From positions 1 to 25,111 of the forward strand of contig DATBIK010000048.1 of the NCBI GenBank assembly GCA_036556985.1: a stretch of 25,111 bases of DNA, read 5' to 3'. Under the pieces are notes generated by a model. It ran no database searches, was not told where the DNA came from, and saw only the letters and a program-made list of their open reading frames with translations. The translations under genes and the position numbers were made by a program. This DNA is from JAPSGM01 sp036556985 (GTDB lineage Bacteria; Chloroflexota; Limnocylindria; QHBO01). Below, piece after piece: positions 1 to 8,547 of this stretch. Within the stretch, counting starts at the first letter, position 1. Each line of letters starts with the position of its first letter.

Positions 1-1
1 G

Positions 2-1000
2 GTGCTCGCCTGGCTGCGCGAGGGGCTGCGCGACTTTTCGATCAGCCGCGCCGGCGTCGGTTGGGGCATCCCGTTCCCGGACGATCCCGAACACCGCATC
101 TACGTCTGGTTCGACGCCCTCACCAACTACCTGACCGGCGCAGGCTTCCCCGATGACGCCGATGCCTTCGCCCGATGGTGGCCGGCCGACGTCCACGTCA
201 TCGGCATGAACATCACCCGCTTCCACTGCCTCTACTGGCCGGCCATGCTCATGAGCGCGGGCATCGAGCTGCCAAAGCAGGTCTTTGCCCACGGCTTCAT
301 GACGCTGCGTGGCGAGAAGATGAGCAAGACGCGCGGCAACGTCGTCAACCCGGCCGATGCGATCTCCCAGTTTGGCGTCGACGGCACCCGCTTCCTCGTC
401 CTGCGTGAGATCCCGTTCGACCGCGGGGGCGACATGACCGAGGAGGGCCTCGTGCGCCGCTACAACGCCGAGCTGGCCCACGACCTGGGGAACCTCATCA
501 ACCGCACCGTGTCGATGGCCGGCCGCTACCTGGACGGCTCGCTGCCGGCCGTGGCCGCCGTGGAGGGCGCCGATGCCGAGCTCGCGGCCTCGGTCGGTGC
601 GGCGGTCGAGCGCTACCACGCCGCGATGCGTGGCCTGCATTTCGACGAGGCGCTGGCGGCGGTGATGAGCATCACCTCGGCGGGGAACGGCTACGCCGAG
701 TCCCAGGCGCCCTGGAGCCTCCACAAGGCCGGCGACACCGAGCGGCTGGGGCAGGTGCTGGCGGTCATGGCCGAGACGTGCCGGGTCCTCGGCCACCTCA
801 TGGCGCCGTTCACGCCGGGAAGCGCCGCCAGGGTGCTCGAGCAGCTCGGCGTGCCGGCCGCGTACGACGATCGCGGCGACGGGAGCCCGGGCTGGGACGC
901 CCTGCTGGCGTGGGGCGGGGGAGCGGCCGCCGCCGGTCGCCGCACCGCGGAGCCAGTCCCGCTCTTCCCGCGCACGGAGCTGCCGGAGGCGGCGAGCTGA
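2..1000 (+). CDS. metG: methionyl-tRNA synthetase, C-terminal part (5' end outside window)
   Basis: Class I aminoacyl-tRNA synthetase that charges tRNA-Met in the cytoplasm. The 332 visible residues begin inside the catalytic domain; the frame is open to the window edge, so the Rossmann-fold N-terminus with its HIGH motif lies upstream. Visible landmarks are the region around WGIPFP, the YVWFDALTNYL segment, the RFHCLYWPAML helix, the signature loop KMSKT (nt 317-331, usually KMSKS) and then the helical anticodon-binding domain with the usual NLINR and APWSLHK segments. The protein ends soon after the helical domain, so it is the short form without a C-terminal tRNA-binding (EMAP/Trbp111-like) domain. 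Where most family members have GKDI before RFH, this one has GMNI (nt 203-214). tatD starts 35 nt downstream and metG-tatD is a common bacterial pairing. The identification is very secure. Confidence 0.97.
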   Translation: MLAWLREGLRDFSISRAGVGWGIPFPDDPEHRIYVWFDALTNYLTGAGFPDDADAFARWWPADVHVIGMNITRFHCLYWPAMLMSAGIELPKQVFAHGFMTLRGEKMSKTRGNVVNPADAISQFGVDGTRFLVLREIPFDRGGDMTEEGLVRRYNAELAHDLGNLINRTVSMAGRYLDGSLPAVAAVEGADAELAASVGAAVERYHAAMRGLHFDEALAAVMSITSAGNGYAESQAPWSLHKAGDTERLGQVLAVMAETCRVLGHLMAPFTPGSAARVLEQLGVPAAYDDRGDGSPGWDALLAWGGGAAAAGRRTAEPVPLFPRTELPEAAS

Positions 1001-1035
1001 GCAGGCGCCGCGCCCCGGACCGGCTGCCGGGGCTG

Positions 1036-1800
1036 GTGGACTCGCACTGCCACCTCCAGGACCCGGCCTTCGACCCGGACCGCGACGCGGTCCTGGAGCG
1101 GGCCCGGGCGGCGGGGATCGAGCGGATCCTGGTGCCGGGCTACGACCTCGCCTCGTCGCGCGCGGCGGTGTCGCTGGCCGCGGCGCACTCCGACCTCCTC
1201 CACGCGGCGGTGGGCGTGCATCCGCACTTCGCGGCTGCGGCCGGCGGCGACGAGTGGGAGGAGCTCACGGCGCTGGCCACGCAGCCGGAGGTCGTGGCGG
1301 TGGGGGAGATCGGGCTCGACTTCTTCCGGAACCTCTCGCCGCCGGACGTGCAGCGGGAGGCGTTCGATCGGCAGCTCGCGCTGGCGGCGACCGTCGGGAA
1401 GCCGGTGCTCGTCCACGACCGCGACGCGCACGACGAGATCTCGGGGCGCCTGCTCGACTGGGCCGGCCCGGGCCGGCCGGTGCGCGGCGTGCTCCACGCG
1501 TTCTCCGGCGACGCCGCGATGGCGGCGCGCGTGGTCGACGCCGGGTTCCTCGTCTCCTTCGCGCTGCCGGTCGCCTTCCGGTCCGCGTCCGGGCCACGGG
1601 CCGCGGCCGCGGCGCTTCCCGACGCCACCTACCTGGTCGAGACCGACGCGCCCTGGCTGGCGCCGGGTGGCGCCGGGGAGCGGAACGAGCCGACAACCGC
1701 GCTGCGGGTGGCGGCCGAGCTCGCGCGCCTGCGGGACACCACGCCCGAGGCGGTGGCCGCGGCCGTGCGGACTGCCTACGACCGACTGCTCGGCGGGTGA
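1036..1800 (+). CDS. tatD: TatD family metal-dependent deoxyribonuclease
   Basis: Cytoplasmic TIM-barrel hydrolase of the TatD family; characterised members are metal-dependent DNases (3'-5' exonuclease activity in E. coli TatD). With the GTG start at 1036 the protein has 254 residues, normal for the family. Metal and catalytic positions are all visible: H4 and H6 in DSHCH, GVHPH at 60-64, E91 in VGEIGLDFF, H127 in PVLVHDRD, H154 in LHAFSGD and D204 in ETDAPWLAP. The open frame runs back into metG, but those codons overlap the metG coding sequence and do not look like TatD. GTG 1036 places the conserved DSHCHL motif directly at the N-terminus. No strong Shine-Dalgarno is visible, so an upstream CTG at 997 or a GTG at 910 cannot be excluded. 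Probably co-transcribed with metG. Confidence 0.93.
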   Translation: MDSHCHLQDPAFDPDRDAVLERARAAGIERILVPGYDLASSRAAVSLAAAHSDLLHAAVGVHPHFAAAAGGDEWEELTALATQPEVVAVGEIGLDFFRNLSPPDVQREAFDRQLALAATVGKPVLVHDRDAHDEISGRLLDWAGPGRPVRGVLHAFSGDAAMAARVVDAGFLVSFALPVAFRSASGPRAAAAALPDATYLVETDAPWLAPGGAGERNEPTTALRVAAELARLRDTTPEAVAAAVRTAYDRLLGG

Positions 1801-1888
1801 CCTGCCGGTCGGGCGGCTGGCATGGCCCTTGCATCCGCTGGGCGGTGGGTCACCGACCCGCTGGAAGAGAGATGGAGGAGAAGACGGC

Positions 1889-2122
1889 GTGAGCCAAGTC
1901 AACGTCAACACCCCCGGGGGCGAGCCCGCCCCGGTTCGTGACGGGTCCGGCTACGGCATGATCGTGGGCATCCTGGTGGCGATCCTCGTCATCGCCCTCG
2001 TGCTGTGGCTGCTCGTGTTCAACAATCCCGACAACGGCGCTCCGGCCGACGGCGACACCAACGGCGACGAGACGGAGCTTCCCGACGCAAGCGGCGGCTG
2101 GCGACTCGTCGACGTCGGCTGA
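1889..2122 (+). CDS. small single-span membrane protein, function unknown
   Basis: A 77-residue protein that I do not recognise. A GTG start at 1889 follows a good Shine-Dalgarno (GGAGG, 1874-1878). The first 20 or so residues are polar, residues about 24-44 form one very hydrophobic helix of Ile, Val, Leu and Ala, and the tail is acidic (many Asp, Glu and Gly) before a short Trp-containing end. There is no lipobox and no cleavage site, so a bitopic anchor with an acidic exposed tail is likely. It lies 88 nt after tatD and before a hairpin that closes the unit. Residues upstream of GTG 1889 in the same frame are Arg- and Pro-rich and look non-coding. The gene is supported by the ribosome binding site and the clear helix; any function is open. 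Confidence 0.75.
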   Translation: MSQVNVNTPGGEPAPVRDGSGYGMIVGILVAILVIALVLWLLVFNNPDNGAPADGDTNGDETELPDASGGWRLVDVG

Positions 2123-2141
2123 GCCCTCGTTACAGCGTCCC

Positions 2142-2167
2142 GAAGCCCCCGCCGACGCGGGGGCTTC
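2142..2167 (+). terminator. intrinsic-type hairpin before groESL
   Basis: Perfect 11-bp stem (GAAGCCCCCGC paired with GCGGGGGCTTC) with a 4-nt loop, starting 20 nt after the stop codon of the small membrane protein. There is no U-tract after the stem; it is followed by GTCGTGC. U-less hairpins are common terminators in high-GC bacteria. It separates the metG-tatD unit from the groESL promoter. Confidence 0.75.
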
Positions 2168-2181
2168 GTCGTGCCCGCTCC

Positions 2182-2210
2182 TTGACATCGGTGCCGGCGC
2201 CCCGTAGCAT
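2182..2210 (+). promoter_or_regulatory. groESL promoter (sigma-70 type)
   Basis: TTGACA at 2182-2187 and TAGCAT at 2205-2210 are separated by 17 nt, the optimal spacing for a housekeeping sigma factor. The -35 box is a perfect consensus. The predicted transcription start falls inside the CIRCE operator just downstream, so repressor binding there would block initiation. Confidence 0.85.
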
Positions 2211-2211
2211 C

Positions 2212-2238
2212 TTGGCACTCTCGAAGGTTGAGTGCCAA
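2212..2238 (+). promoter_or_regulatory. CIRCE operator (HrcA binding site)
   Basis: Inverted repeat TTGGCACTC, 9-nt spacer, GAGTGCCAA. This matches the CIRCE architecture (TTAGCACTC-N9-GAGTGCTAA), with one A-to-G change in the left arm and the matching T-to-C change in the right arm, so the dyad stays perfect. It begins one base after the -10 box and covers the expected transcription start. By established knowledge HrcA binds here and releases on heat shock when GroESL is titrated. hrcA itself is not in the window. Confidence 0.93.
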
Positions 2239-2335
2239 CCCGAATCACCCGGTCGCATCGGCCCATTCGGACGGCATCCCGCGAGAGCCAGTCAGGCAAC
2301 CGCCGATCACGCGATCAAGGAGGCACCACGCACCT

Positions 2336-2650
2336 ATGGCCACTTCGGTCAGTGGAACCGCGACGCAGCTGAAGCCGCTCGGCGACCGGCTCGTCGTCCG
2401 CCCGACCCCCCGCGAGGAGATGACCAAGAGCGGCATCGTCCTGCCCGACACCGCCAAGGAGCGGCCCCAGGAGGGGACGATCCTGTCCGCCGGCCCGGGT
2501 CGCATCCTGGACGACGGCTCGCGTGAGGCGATGGACGTCTCCGCCGGGCAGAAGATCCTGTTCCAGAAGTACGCCGGGACCGAGTTCAAGCTGGACGACG
2601 AGGAGCTGCTCATCCTCTCCCAGAAGGACGTCCTGGCGGTCATCGAGTAG
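2336..2650 (+). CDS. groES: co-chaperonin GroES
   Basis: The 104-residue co-chaperonin that caps the GroEL ring in the cytoplasm. The Cpn10 fold is visible from LKPLGDRLVVRP through the mobile loop (EEMTKSGIVLPDTAKE), followed by GTILSAGPGR, the KILFQKYAGTEFKLDD strand region and the terminal ILSQKDVLAVIE. The ATG at 2336 is preceded by AAGGAGG (2317-2323) with a rather long 12-nt spacing. The frame is open further upstream into the leader, but that stretch overlaps the operator and is not Cpn10-like. The N-terminus carries about ten extra residues (ATSVSGTATQ) before the first strand. The gene is first in the groES-groEL operon and is controlled by the promoter and CIRCE site just upstream. 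Confidence 0.97.
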   Translation: MATSVSGTATQLKPLGDRLVVRPTPREEMTKSGIVLPDTAKERPQEGTILSAGPGRILDDGSREAMDVSAGQKILFQKYAGTEFKLDDEELLILSQKDVLAVIE

Positions 2651-2698
2651 TTCGCGCCGCACGCACCCAGCGGCACACCTAGGAGGACGAAGACAACC

Positions 2699-4321
<1,623 letters not shown>

Positions 4322-4346
4322 TCCAGCTCCTTCCCAGGACCGATGC

Positions 4347-4374
4347 GAAGGCCCCGGCTTCGGCCGGGGCCTTC
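4347..4374 (+). terminator. intrinsic-type hairpin after groEL
   Basis: Perfect 12-bp stem (GAAGGCCCCGGC paired with GCCGGGGCCTTC) closed by a TTCG tetraloop, 25 nt after the groEL stop. As with the hairpin at 2142-2167 there is no U-tract, and the downstream flank again reads GTCGTGC. Confidence 0.85.
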
Positions 4375-4478
4375 GTCGTGCACGCGCGGTTTTGTCGATT
4401 CGCCACTCCATCGGTCCGTCGTAGGGTTCGGAAGGGCGCGCCGCACGCGCCCGCATCGGTCAAGCGAGGACGTTCCGG

Positions 4479-4847
4479 ATGCGCTACGTAATGTTCACCT
4501 ACCTCAGCCCGGAGGACGTCGAGGCCTGGCGGGGCTGGACCCCGGAGGAGCAGGCAGCCGACGTCGATCGGCACATCGCCTGGTTCGGGAAGCACCGCGA
4601 GAAGGTCGCCGGCGGCGAAGAGCTCGGCGAGGCCGTGCAGGTCAAGACGCTGCGCCCGGGGCGTCAGGGTGAGGGCGTCGTCGTCACGGATGGCCCCTAC
4701 GTCGAGACGAAGGAGCTGCTCGGCGGCTTCGTCGTCCTGGAGGTGGCCGACGAGGCGGAGGCGGTGGCGATCGCCTCGGAGTGGCCCTCGCTGGCGACCC
4801 ACGCCGGCGCGACCGTCCAGCTCCAACCAGTGTTCGTCCGCGAGTAG
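4479..4847 (+). CDS. YCII-related (DGPF-domain) protein
   Basis: A 122-residue protein of the YCII/DGPF family, a ferredoxin-like dimeric alpha-beta fold. The diagnostic signature is TDGPYVETKELLGGFVVLEV (residues about 68-87), matching the family pattern DGPF-x-E-x-KE-x2-GG, followed by the DEAEAVAIASEWP helix and the closing strand. The N-terminal MRYVMFTYLSPED strand is also typical. The biochemical role of most members is unknown; some are encoded beside ECF sigma factors, but none is present here. ATG 4479 is the natural start; the upstream ribosome site is weak (GAGGACG). It stands alone after the groEL terminator and is convergent with the next gene. Confidence 0.9.
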   Translation: MRYVMFTYLSPEDVEAWRGWTPEEQAADVDRHIAWFGKHREKVAGGEELGEAVQVKTLRPGRQGEGVVVTDGPYVETKELLGGFVVLEVADEAEAVAIASEWPSLATHAGATVQLQPVFVRE

Positions 4848-4854
4848 CCTCGCC

Positions 4855-4872
4855 GGCACGCCAGTCCGTGCC
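4855..4872. terminator. hairpin between convergent genes
   Basis: GGCACG and CGTGCC form a 6-bp stem with a 6-nt loop in the 41-bp gap between the convergent YCII and membrane protein genes. There is no U-tract on either strand. It may serve as a weak bidirectional terminator. Confidence 0.45.
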
Positions 4873-4888
4873 CGCCAGGATCGAGGGT

Positions 4889-5275
4889 TCAGCAGGCCTG
4901 GACCGGCCGACCGCGGATGGCGGTGAGCAGGAGCAGGAGGCCCGGAGGTGCCAGCAGGGGAATGGCGTACAGGAAGGACGACTCCGGGCTGCTGAGCGTT
5001 ATTCCGGCAACGACGGCGAGGGCGAGGCTCGCGGCTGCGCACACCCCAGCCAGGATCCGTCCCGGCGCGGTTCCCCAGAATGACCCGATGAAGCCGAGTG
5101 GCAGGAGCGACACGGTTTCGAGAACGAGCAGATCGGGGATCCAGGATGCCCGATCCCCGACGCCCGGCGCCCCCAGCTGCACGCTGGAGAAGCCGCCAAA
5201 GACCAGCTGCCACAGCTCGGCAACAACGAACGAAACGACGATTGCCCTGCGACTCATGCCGGTGGTTTCCACCAT
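4889..5275 (-). CDS. four-helix integral membrane protein, unknown function
   Basis: A 128-residue protein from ATG 5275, or 122 residues from a second ATG at 5257. I cannot place it in a named family. Four hydrophobic segments are visible: AIVVSFVVAELWQLVF, then LLVLETVSLLPLGFIGSF, then ILAGVCAAASLALAVVAGI, and FLYAIPLLAPPGLLLLL. Short loops and a basic N-terminus (MSRR) suggest an inner-membrane protein with both ends inside. Neither start has a clear Shine-Dalgarno. A -10-like TAGTCT lies at 5301-5296 on the minus strand. The frame is open far upstream (to 5653), but that stretch is Arg- and Ser-rich and not protein-like. It is divergent from pcrA and convergent with the YCII gene. Confidence 0.72.
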   Translation of the reverse strand: MVETTGMSRRAIVVSFVVAELWQLVFGGFSSVQLGAPGVGDRASWIPDLLVLETVSLLPLGFIGSFWGTAPGRILAGVCAAASLALAVVAGITLSSPESSFLYAIPLLAPPGLLLLLTAIRGRPVQAC

Positions 5276-5314
5276 ACAGCCCCCGTGGCAATACAAGACT
5301 AGGTATGCGGGGCA

Positions 5315-5467
5315 GATCGGTCGCTGAGGAGCCGATCGTGAGCGTGGCGTGCACCGTCTGCCGGTCCATCGGCATCGGATTCTGCTCTTCCATTCCGGGG
5401 CGGAATGAATGACCAACTCCGGAGCGACGACCGCGCCACTCGAGGTTCGAGCACCTCGCGCGAGGTG
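5315..5467. repeat. cluster of three short inverted repeats in the divergent gap before pcrA
   Basis: The 265-bp gap between the membrane protein (-) and pcrA (+) holds no credible gene. It contains three dyads: GATCGG/CCGATC (5315-5320 and 5332-5337, 11-nt loop), a hairpin CATTCCG-ggg-CGGAATG (5391-5407), and a perfect 16-bp palindrome CACCTCGC-GCGAGGTG (5452-5467). The last is the best candidate for a protein-binding site. Nothing links them to a known regulator. Confidence 0.45.
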
Positions 5468-5527
5468 AGCCCGCTGGCGCGGATCTGCCAGCCCCGCCCC
5501 CATCGGCCGGATGGCGCAGTCCGGGGC

Positions 5528-5533
5528 TAGAAT
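5528..5533 (+). promoter_or_regulatory. -10 box of pcrA, leaderless arrangement
   Basis: TAGAAT lies 7 nt before the pcrA ATG at 5541, so transcription would start at or next to the start codon. No Shine-Dalgarno is present and no good -35 is visible. The same arrangement recurs before several other genes in the window. Confidence 0.5.
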
Positions 5534-5540
5534 CGAGCCG

Positions 5541-8006
5541 ATGCCCCCCGAGACCACGGCCGCGACCCCGCTGCGCTCCCCCGAGGAGATCCTGGCGCGG
5601 CTGAATCCGCCGCAGCGCGAGGCCGTCAGCCACCAGACGGGGCCGCTCCTCATCCTGGCGGGTGCCGGCAGCGGGAAGACACGCGTGCTCGCGCACCGGG
5701 TCGCCTACCTCGTGGCGACCGGGACGAAGCCATGGCAGATCGTGGCCGTCACGTTCACGAACAAGGCCGCCAACGAGATGCGGGAGCGCATCGCCGGGCT
5801 CATCGGCGAGGAGGCGGCGCGCGAGGCGACGATCGGCACCTTCCATGCCATCTGCGCGCGGATCCTGCGGCGCGACGGCGAGAAGATCGGCCTCACGCGG
5901 AGCTTCAACATCTATGACCGGGCCGACCAGGTGGCGGTCGTGAAGCGGGTGCTCCGCGCCCTCGACCTCGACGAGAAACGCTTCGCGCCGGCAGGGATGC
6001 TGTCCTGGATCGGGCAGCGCAAGGACGAGCTGGCGGACGTGGCCACGGCGAAGCGCCAGGCGGCGAACTATTACGACGAGACCGCGGCCAGGGTCTACGA
6101 GGCCTACCAGCGGCAGCTCCACGAGGACGATGCCGTCGACTTCGACGACCTCCTCATGCGCACCGTCTTCCTCTTCGAGCAGCACCCCGACGTGCTGGCC
6201 CGCTACCAGGGCCGCTGGCAGCAGATCCTCGTCGACGAGTACCAGGACACGAACCGGGCGCAGTACCTGATCTGCTCGCTGCTGGCGGCCAAGCACCGCA
6301 ACCTGGCGGTCGTCGGCGACGACGACCAGTCGATCTACTCCTGGCGCGGCGCCGACCTGCGCAACATCCTCGACTTCGAGCGCGACAACCCCGACGCGCG
6401 GGTGGTGAAGCTGGAGCAGAACTATCGGTCCACCCAGACCATCCTGGACGCCGCCCACGCGGTCGTCAGTCGCAACGAGGGGCGCAAGGAGAAGAAGCTG
6501 TGGACCGATCGGGGGACGGGCACGCTCATCACGATCTTCGACGCCTACAACGAGTACGAGGAGGCCGAGTTCGTGGCCCGCCAGGTCGAGCGGCTCGTCG
6601 GAGGCTCCGCCCAGCGCGGCGTCTCCTCCCTGCTCACCCACCGGGCCGATGACGAGGACGGCTCGCTGCAGTACGGCGACATCGCGGTCTGCTACCGGAT
6701 CAACGCCCAGAGCCGGGTGCTGGAAGAGGCGCTCATGCGCTTCGGCATCCCATACCAGCTCGTGGGCGGAACCCGCTTCTACGAGCGCCGCGAGGTGAAG
6801 GACGCGCTCGCCTACGTGCGCCTGGCCCGCAGCGGCGCCGATCGCGTGGCGCTCGAGCGGGTGATCAACGTGCCGGCGCGGGGGATCGGCGACAAGACGG
6901 TCGAGGAGCTCCGCGCGTGGGCCACGTCACGGGGCACGCCGCTGTGGGCGGCGGTGCAGGCCGCCGGGGACAACCCGAACCTCACGCCGCGGGCGCGCGC
7001 CTCACTGGGCGCCTTCGCCGACCTGGTGCGCGGCCTCCAGGCGCTGGCGGAGGTCGAGCCGCCCTCGGCGGTGTTCGACGCCGTCTACGAGCGCTCGGGC
7101 CTGCAGTCGGTCATCCAGGACGGAACCGAGGACGGCGAGGAGCGCTGGACCAACCTGCTCGAGCTGCGGAACCACGCCGCCGAGTTCGACGAGCTGGCGG
7201 TCCCCGAGGGACTGGCTCGCTTCCTCGAGGAGGTGGCGCTCGTGTCCGACCAGGACACGCTCGAGGACCGCCCGGAGCGCGTGACCCTCATCACCCTCCA
7301 CGCGGCGAAGGGCCTGGAGTTCCCGGTCGTCTTCATCGTCGGCATGGAGGAGGGCCTGCTTCCCCACAAGCGCGCGCTCGAGGACGAGCGCGAGCTCGAG
7401 GAGGAGCGGCGCCTAGCCTACGTCGGGATGACGCGGGCGAAGGATCGCCTCTTCCTGGTGAACGCGCGGCATCGGTCCACCTGGGGGGTGGGCGCGGCCT
7501 CCGAGCCGTCGCGCTTCCTCGCCGAGCTGCCGGAGGACCTCATGGACGCCGATCGCGAGGCGGACACGCCGTTCCGGCGCGGCGGCTGGGGCGACCGGCG
7601 TGGGGTGGACGACGCCGGGTGGCTGCCGGGCGGCTACCGCTCGCCGCGCCGCGACCGGATCAGCGAGCCGCTGCGGCCGGTCTCGCTGCCGGACCTGTCC
7701 GCCCCGCCGCGGCCGGTCGGCCGCGACCTCGACCGCGAGCGCGAGCGCGTCGCCGCCGCGGGCTACGCCGGCGGCACCGAGCTCGACCTGGGGGCCGGGG
7801 CCTTCGGGGCGCCCGCCGCGGGCGCAGAGGGAGCCGGCGGCGCGCTGGCCTGGACCGCCGGGGATCGGGTTCGGCACCGGCGCTTCGGCGACGGGATCGT
7901 GGTCTCCAGCCAGTGGGTGAAGGGCGACGAGGAGGTGACGGTCGCGTTCGTGGGTCAGGGCGTCAAGCGCCTGATCGCCGCCTACGCGGGGCTGGAACGG
8001 GCATGA
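5541..8006 (+). CDS. pcrA: UvrD/PcrA-type superfamily 1A DNA helicase
   Basis: ATP-dependent 3'-5' DNA helicase of 821 residues acting in nucleotide excision repair and replication-fork maintenance. Motifs in order: Q motif near LNPPQREAV (21-29), Walker A GAGSGKT (41-47), Ia TFTNKAANEM, motif II DEYQDTNRAQ, motif III GDDDQSIYSWRGAD, motif IV LEQNYRST, motif V TLHAAKGLEFPVVFI and motif VI AYVGMTRAKDRL. After a Pro/Arg-rich linker the C-terminus carries the Tudor-like module (GDRVRHRRFGDGIVV) that in PcrA/UvrD binds RNA polymerase. The segment between ERLVGG and YGDIAV (about nt 6600-6670) is longer than in most relatives. ATG 5541 is chosen because of the TAGAAT box 7 nt before it; an upstream ATG at 5511 would lie before that box. 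It heads a tight run with the DinB-like gene and ligA. Confidence 0.96.
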   Translation: MPPETTAATPLRSPEEILARLNPPQREAVSHQTGPLLILAGAGSGKTRVLAHRVAYLVATGTKPWQIVAVTFTNKAANEMRERIAGLIGEEAAREATIGTFHAICARILRRDGEKIGLTRSFNIYDRADQVAVVKRVLRALDLDEKRFAPAGMLSWIGQRKDELADVATAKRQAANYYDETAARVYEAYQRQLHEDDAVDFDDLLMRTVFLFEQHPDVLARYQGRWQQILVDEYQDTNRAQYLICSLLAAKHRNLAVVGDDDQSIYSWRGADLRNILDFERDNPDARVVKLEQNYRSTQTILDAAHAVVSRNEGRKEKKLWTDRGTGTLITIFDAYNEYEEAEFVARQVERLVGGSAQRGVSSLLTHRADDEDGSLQYGDIAVCYRINAQSRVLEEALMRFGIPYQLVGGTRFYERREVKDALAYVRLARSGADRVALERVINVPARGIGDKTVEELRAWATSRGTPLWAAVQAAGDNPNLTPRARASLGAFADLVRGLQALAEVEPPSAVFDAVYERSGLQSVIQDGTEDGEERWTNLLELRNHAAEFDELAVPEGLARFLEEVALVSDQDTLEDRPERVTLITLHAAKGLEFPVVFIVGMEEGLLPHKRALEDERELEEERRLAYVGMTRAKDRLFLVNARHRSTWGVGAASEPSRFLAELPEDLMDADREADTPFRRGGWGDRRGVDDAGWLPGGYRSPRRDRISEPLRPVSLPDLSAPPRPVGRDLDRERERVAAAGYAGGTELDLGAGAFGAPAAGAEGAGGALAWTAGDRVRHRRFGDGIVVSSQWVKGDEEVTVAFVGQGVKRLIAAYAGLERA

Positions 8007-8013
8007 TGCGCCG

Positions 8014-8547
8014 ATGACGCAGGAGCGAGGACCGGCGCAGCTACAGGCCCTGGCCGGGGAGCTGCGCGCGACGCGCGAGGATTTCGTCGCCGCACTGCGC
8101 GACGTGGACCCGCAGCTCCTGACCGCGCCCGGCCTCGCCGGTGAGTGGAGCGCCCGCGAGCTCATCGCCCATCTCGGCTACTGGGCCGGCCACGCGGCCG
8201 AGGCGCTGCACCACGCCGAGCAGGGCCGGACGGAGGACTTCGGGGTGGACGAGATGGACGTCGACGAGCGGAACGCGGTCGTGGCCCGCGTGGCGGCACA
8301 CACCGAGCTCGCCACGGTCCGGCAGCGGGAGCAGGCGGCCTACGAGGCGCTGCTCGTCGCGATCGAACGCGCCGACCCCGCCTGGCTCGACGAGCGCGTG
8401 GCCTACGGCGACTCGCTGGAGCAGGTCATCCGCGACGACGGGCCGGACCACTACCGCGAGCACGTGGCCGACGTGGCGGCGTGGTTCGCCGGAGCTGAGG
8501 GGAACGATGGCGACGAGGACGACGACGAGGACGATACCGAGGCGTGA
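8014..8547 (+). CDS. DinB-like (DinB_2/DfsB-type) four-helix protein
   Basis: A 177-residue protein with the pattern of the DinB/YfiT metalloenzyme superfamily: an N-terminal helix, then GEWSARELIAHLGYWAGHAAEAL (about 43-65), a long middle helix pair and a final helix with DHYREHVADVAAWF (145-158). H53, H146 and H150 occupy the places where the family keeps its metal-binding histidines. Members are often thiol-dependent transferases or stress-induced proteins, but many have no known activity; a specific substrate cannot be assigned. The C-terminus ends in an unusual run of Asp and Glu (about 164-176). ATG 8014 is 7 nt after the pcrA stop, and its stop codon overlaps the ligA GTG start (GTGA, 8544-8547), so it is translationally coupled to the ligase. 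The location between helicase and ligase genes suggests, but does not prove, a DNA-damage role. Confidence 0.75.
   Translation: MTQERGPAQLQALAGELRATREDFVAALRDVDPQLLTAPGLAGEWSARELIAHLGYWAGHAAEALHHAEQGRTEDFGVDEMDVDERNAVVARVAAHTELATVRQREQAAYEALLVAIERADPAWLDERVAYGDSLEQVIRDDGPDHYREHVADVAAWFAGAEGNDGDEDDDEDDTEA

Noticed and set aside
691..1911. Minus-strand open frame over the metG end and tatD
   Set aside because: Arg-, Gly- and Pro-rich composition typical of a shadow frame and no recognisable motif.
5276..5653. N-terminal extension of the minus-strand membrane protein into the pcrA promoter region
   Set aside because: The extension is Arg/Ser-rich, overlaps the first part of pcrA and lacks the hydrophobic pattern of the real protein.
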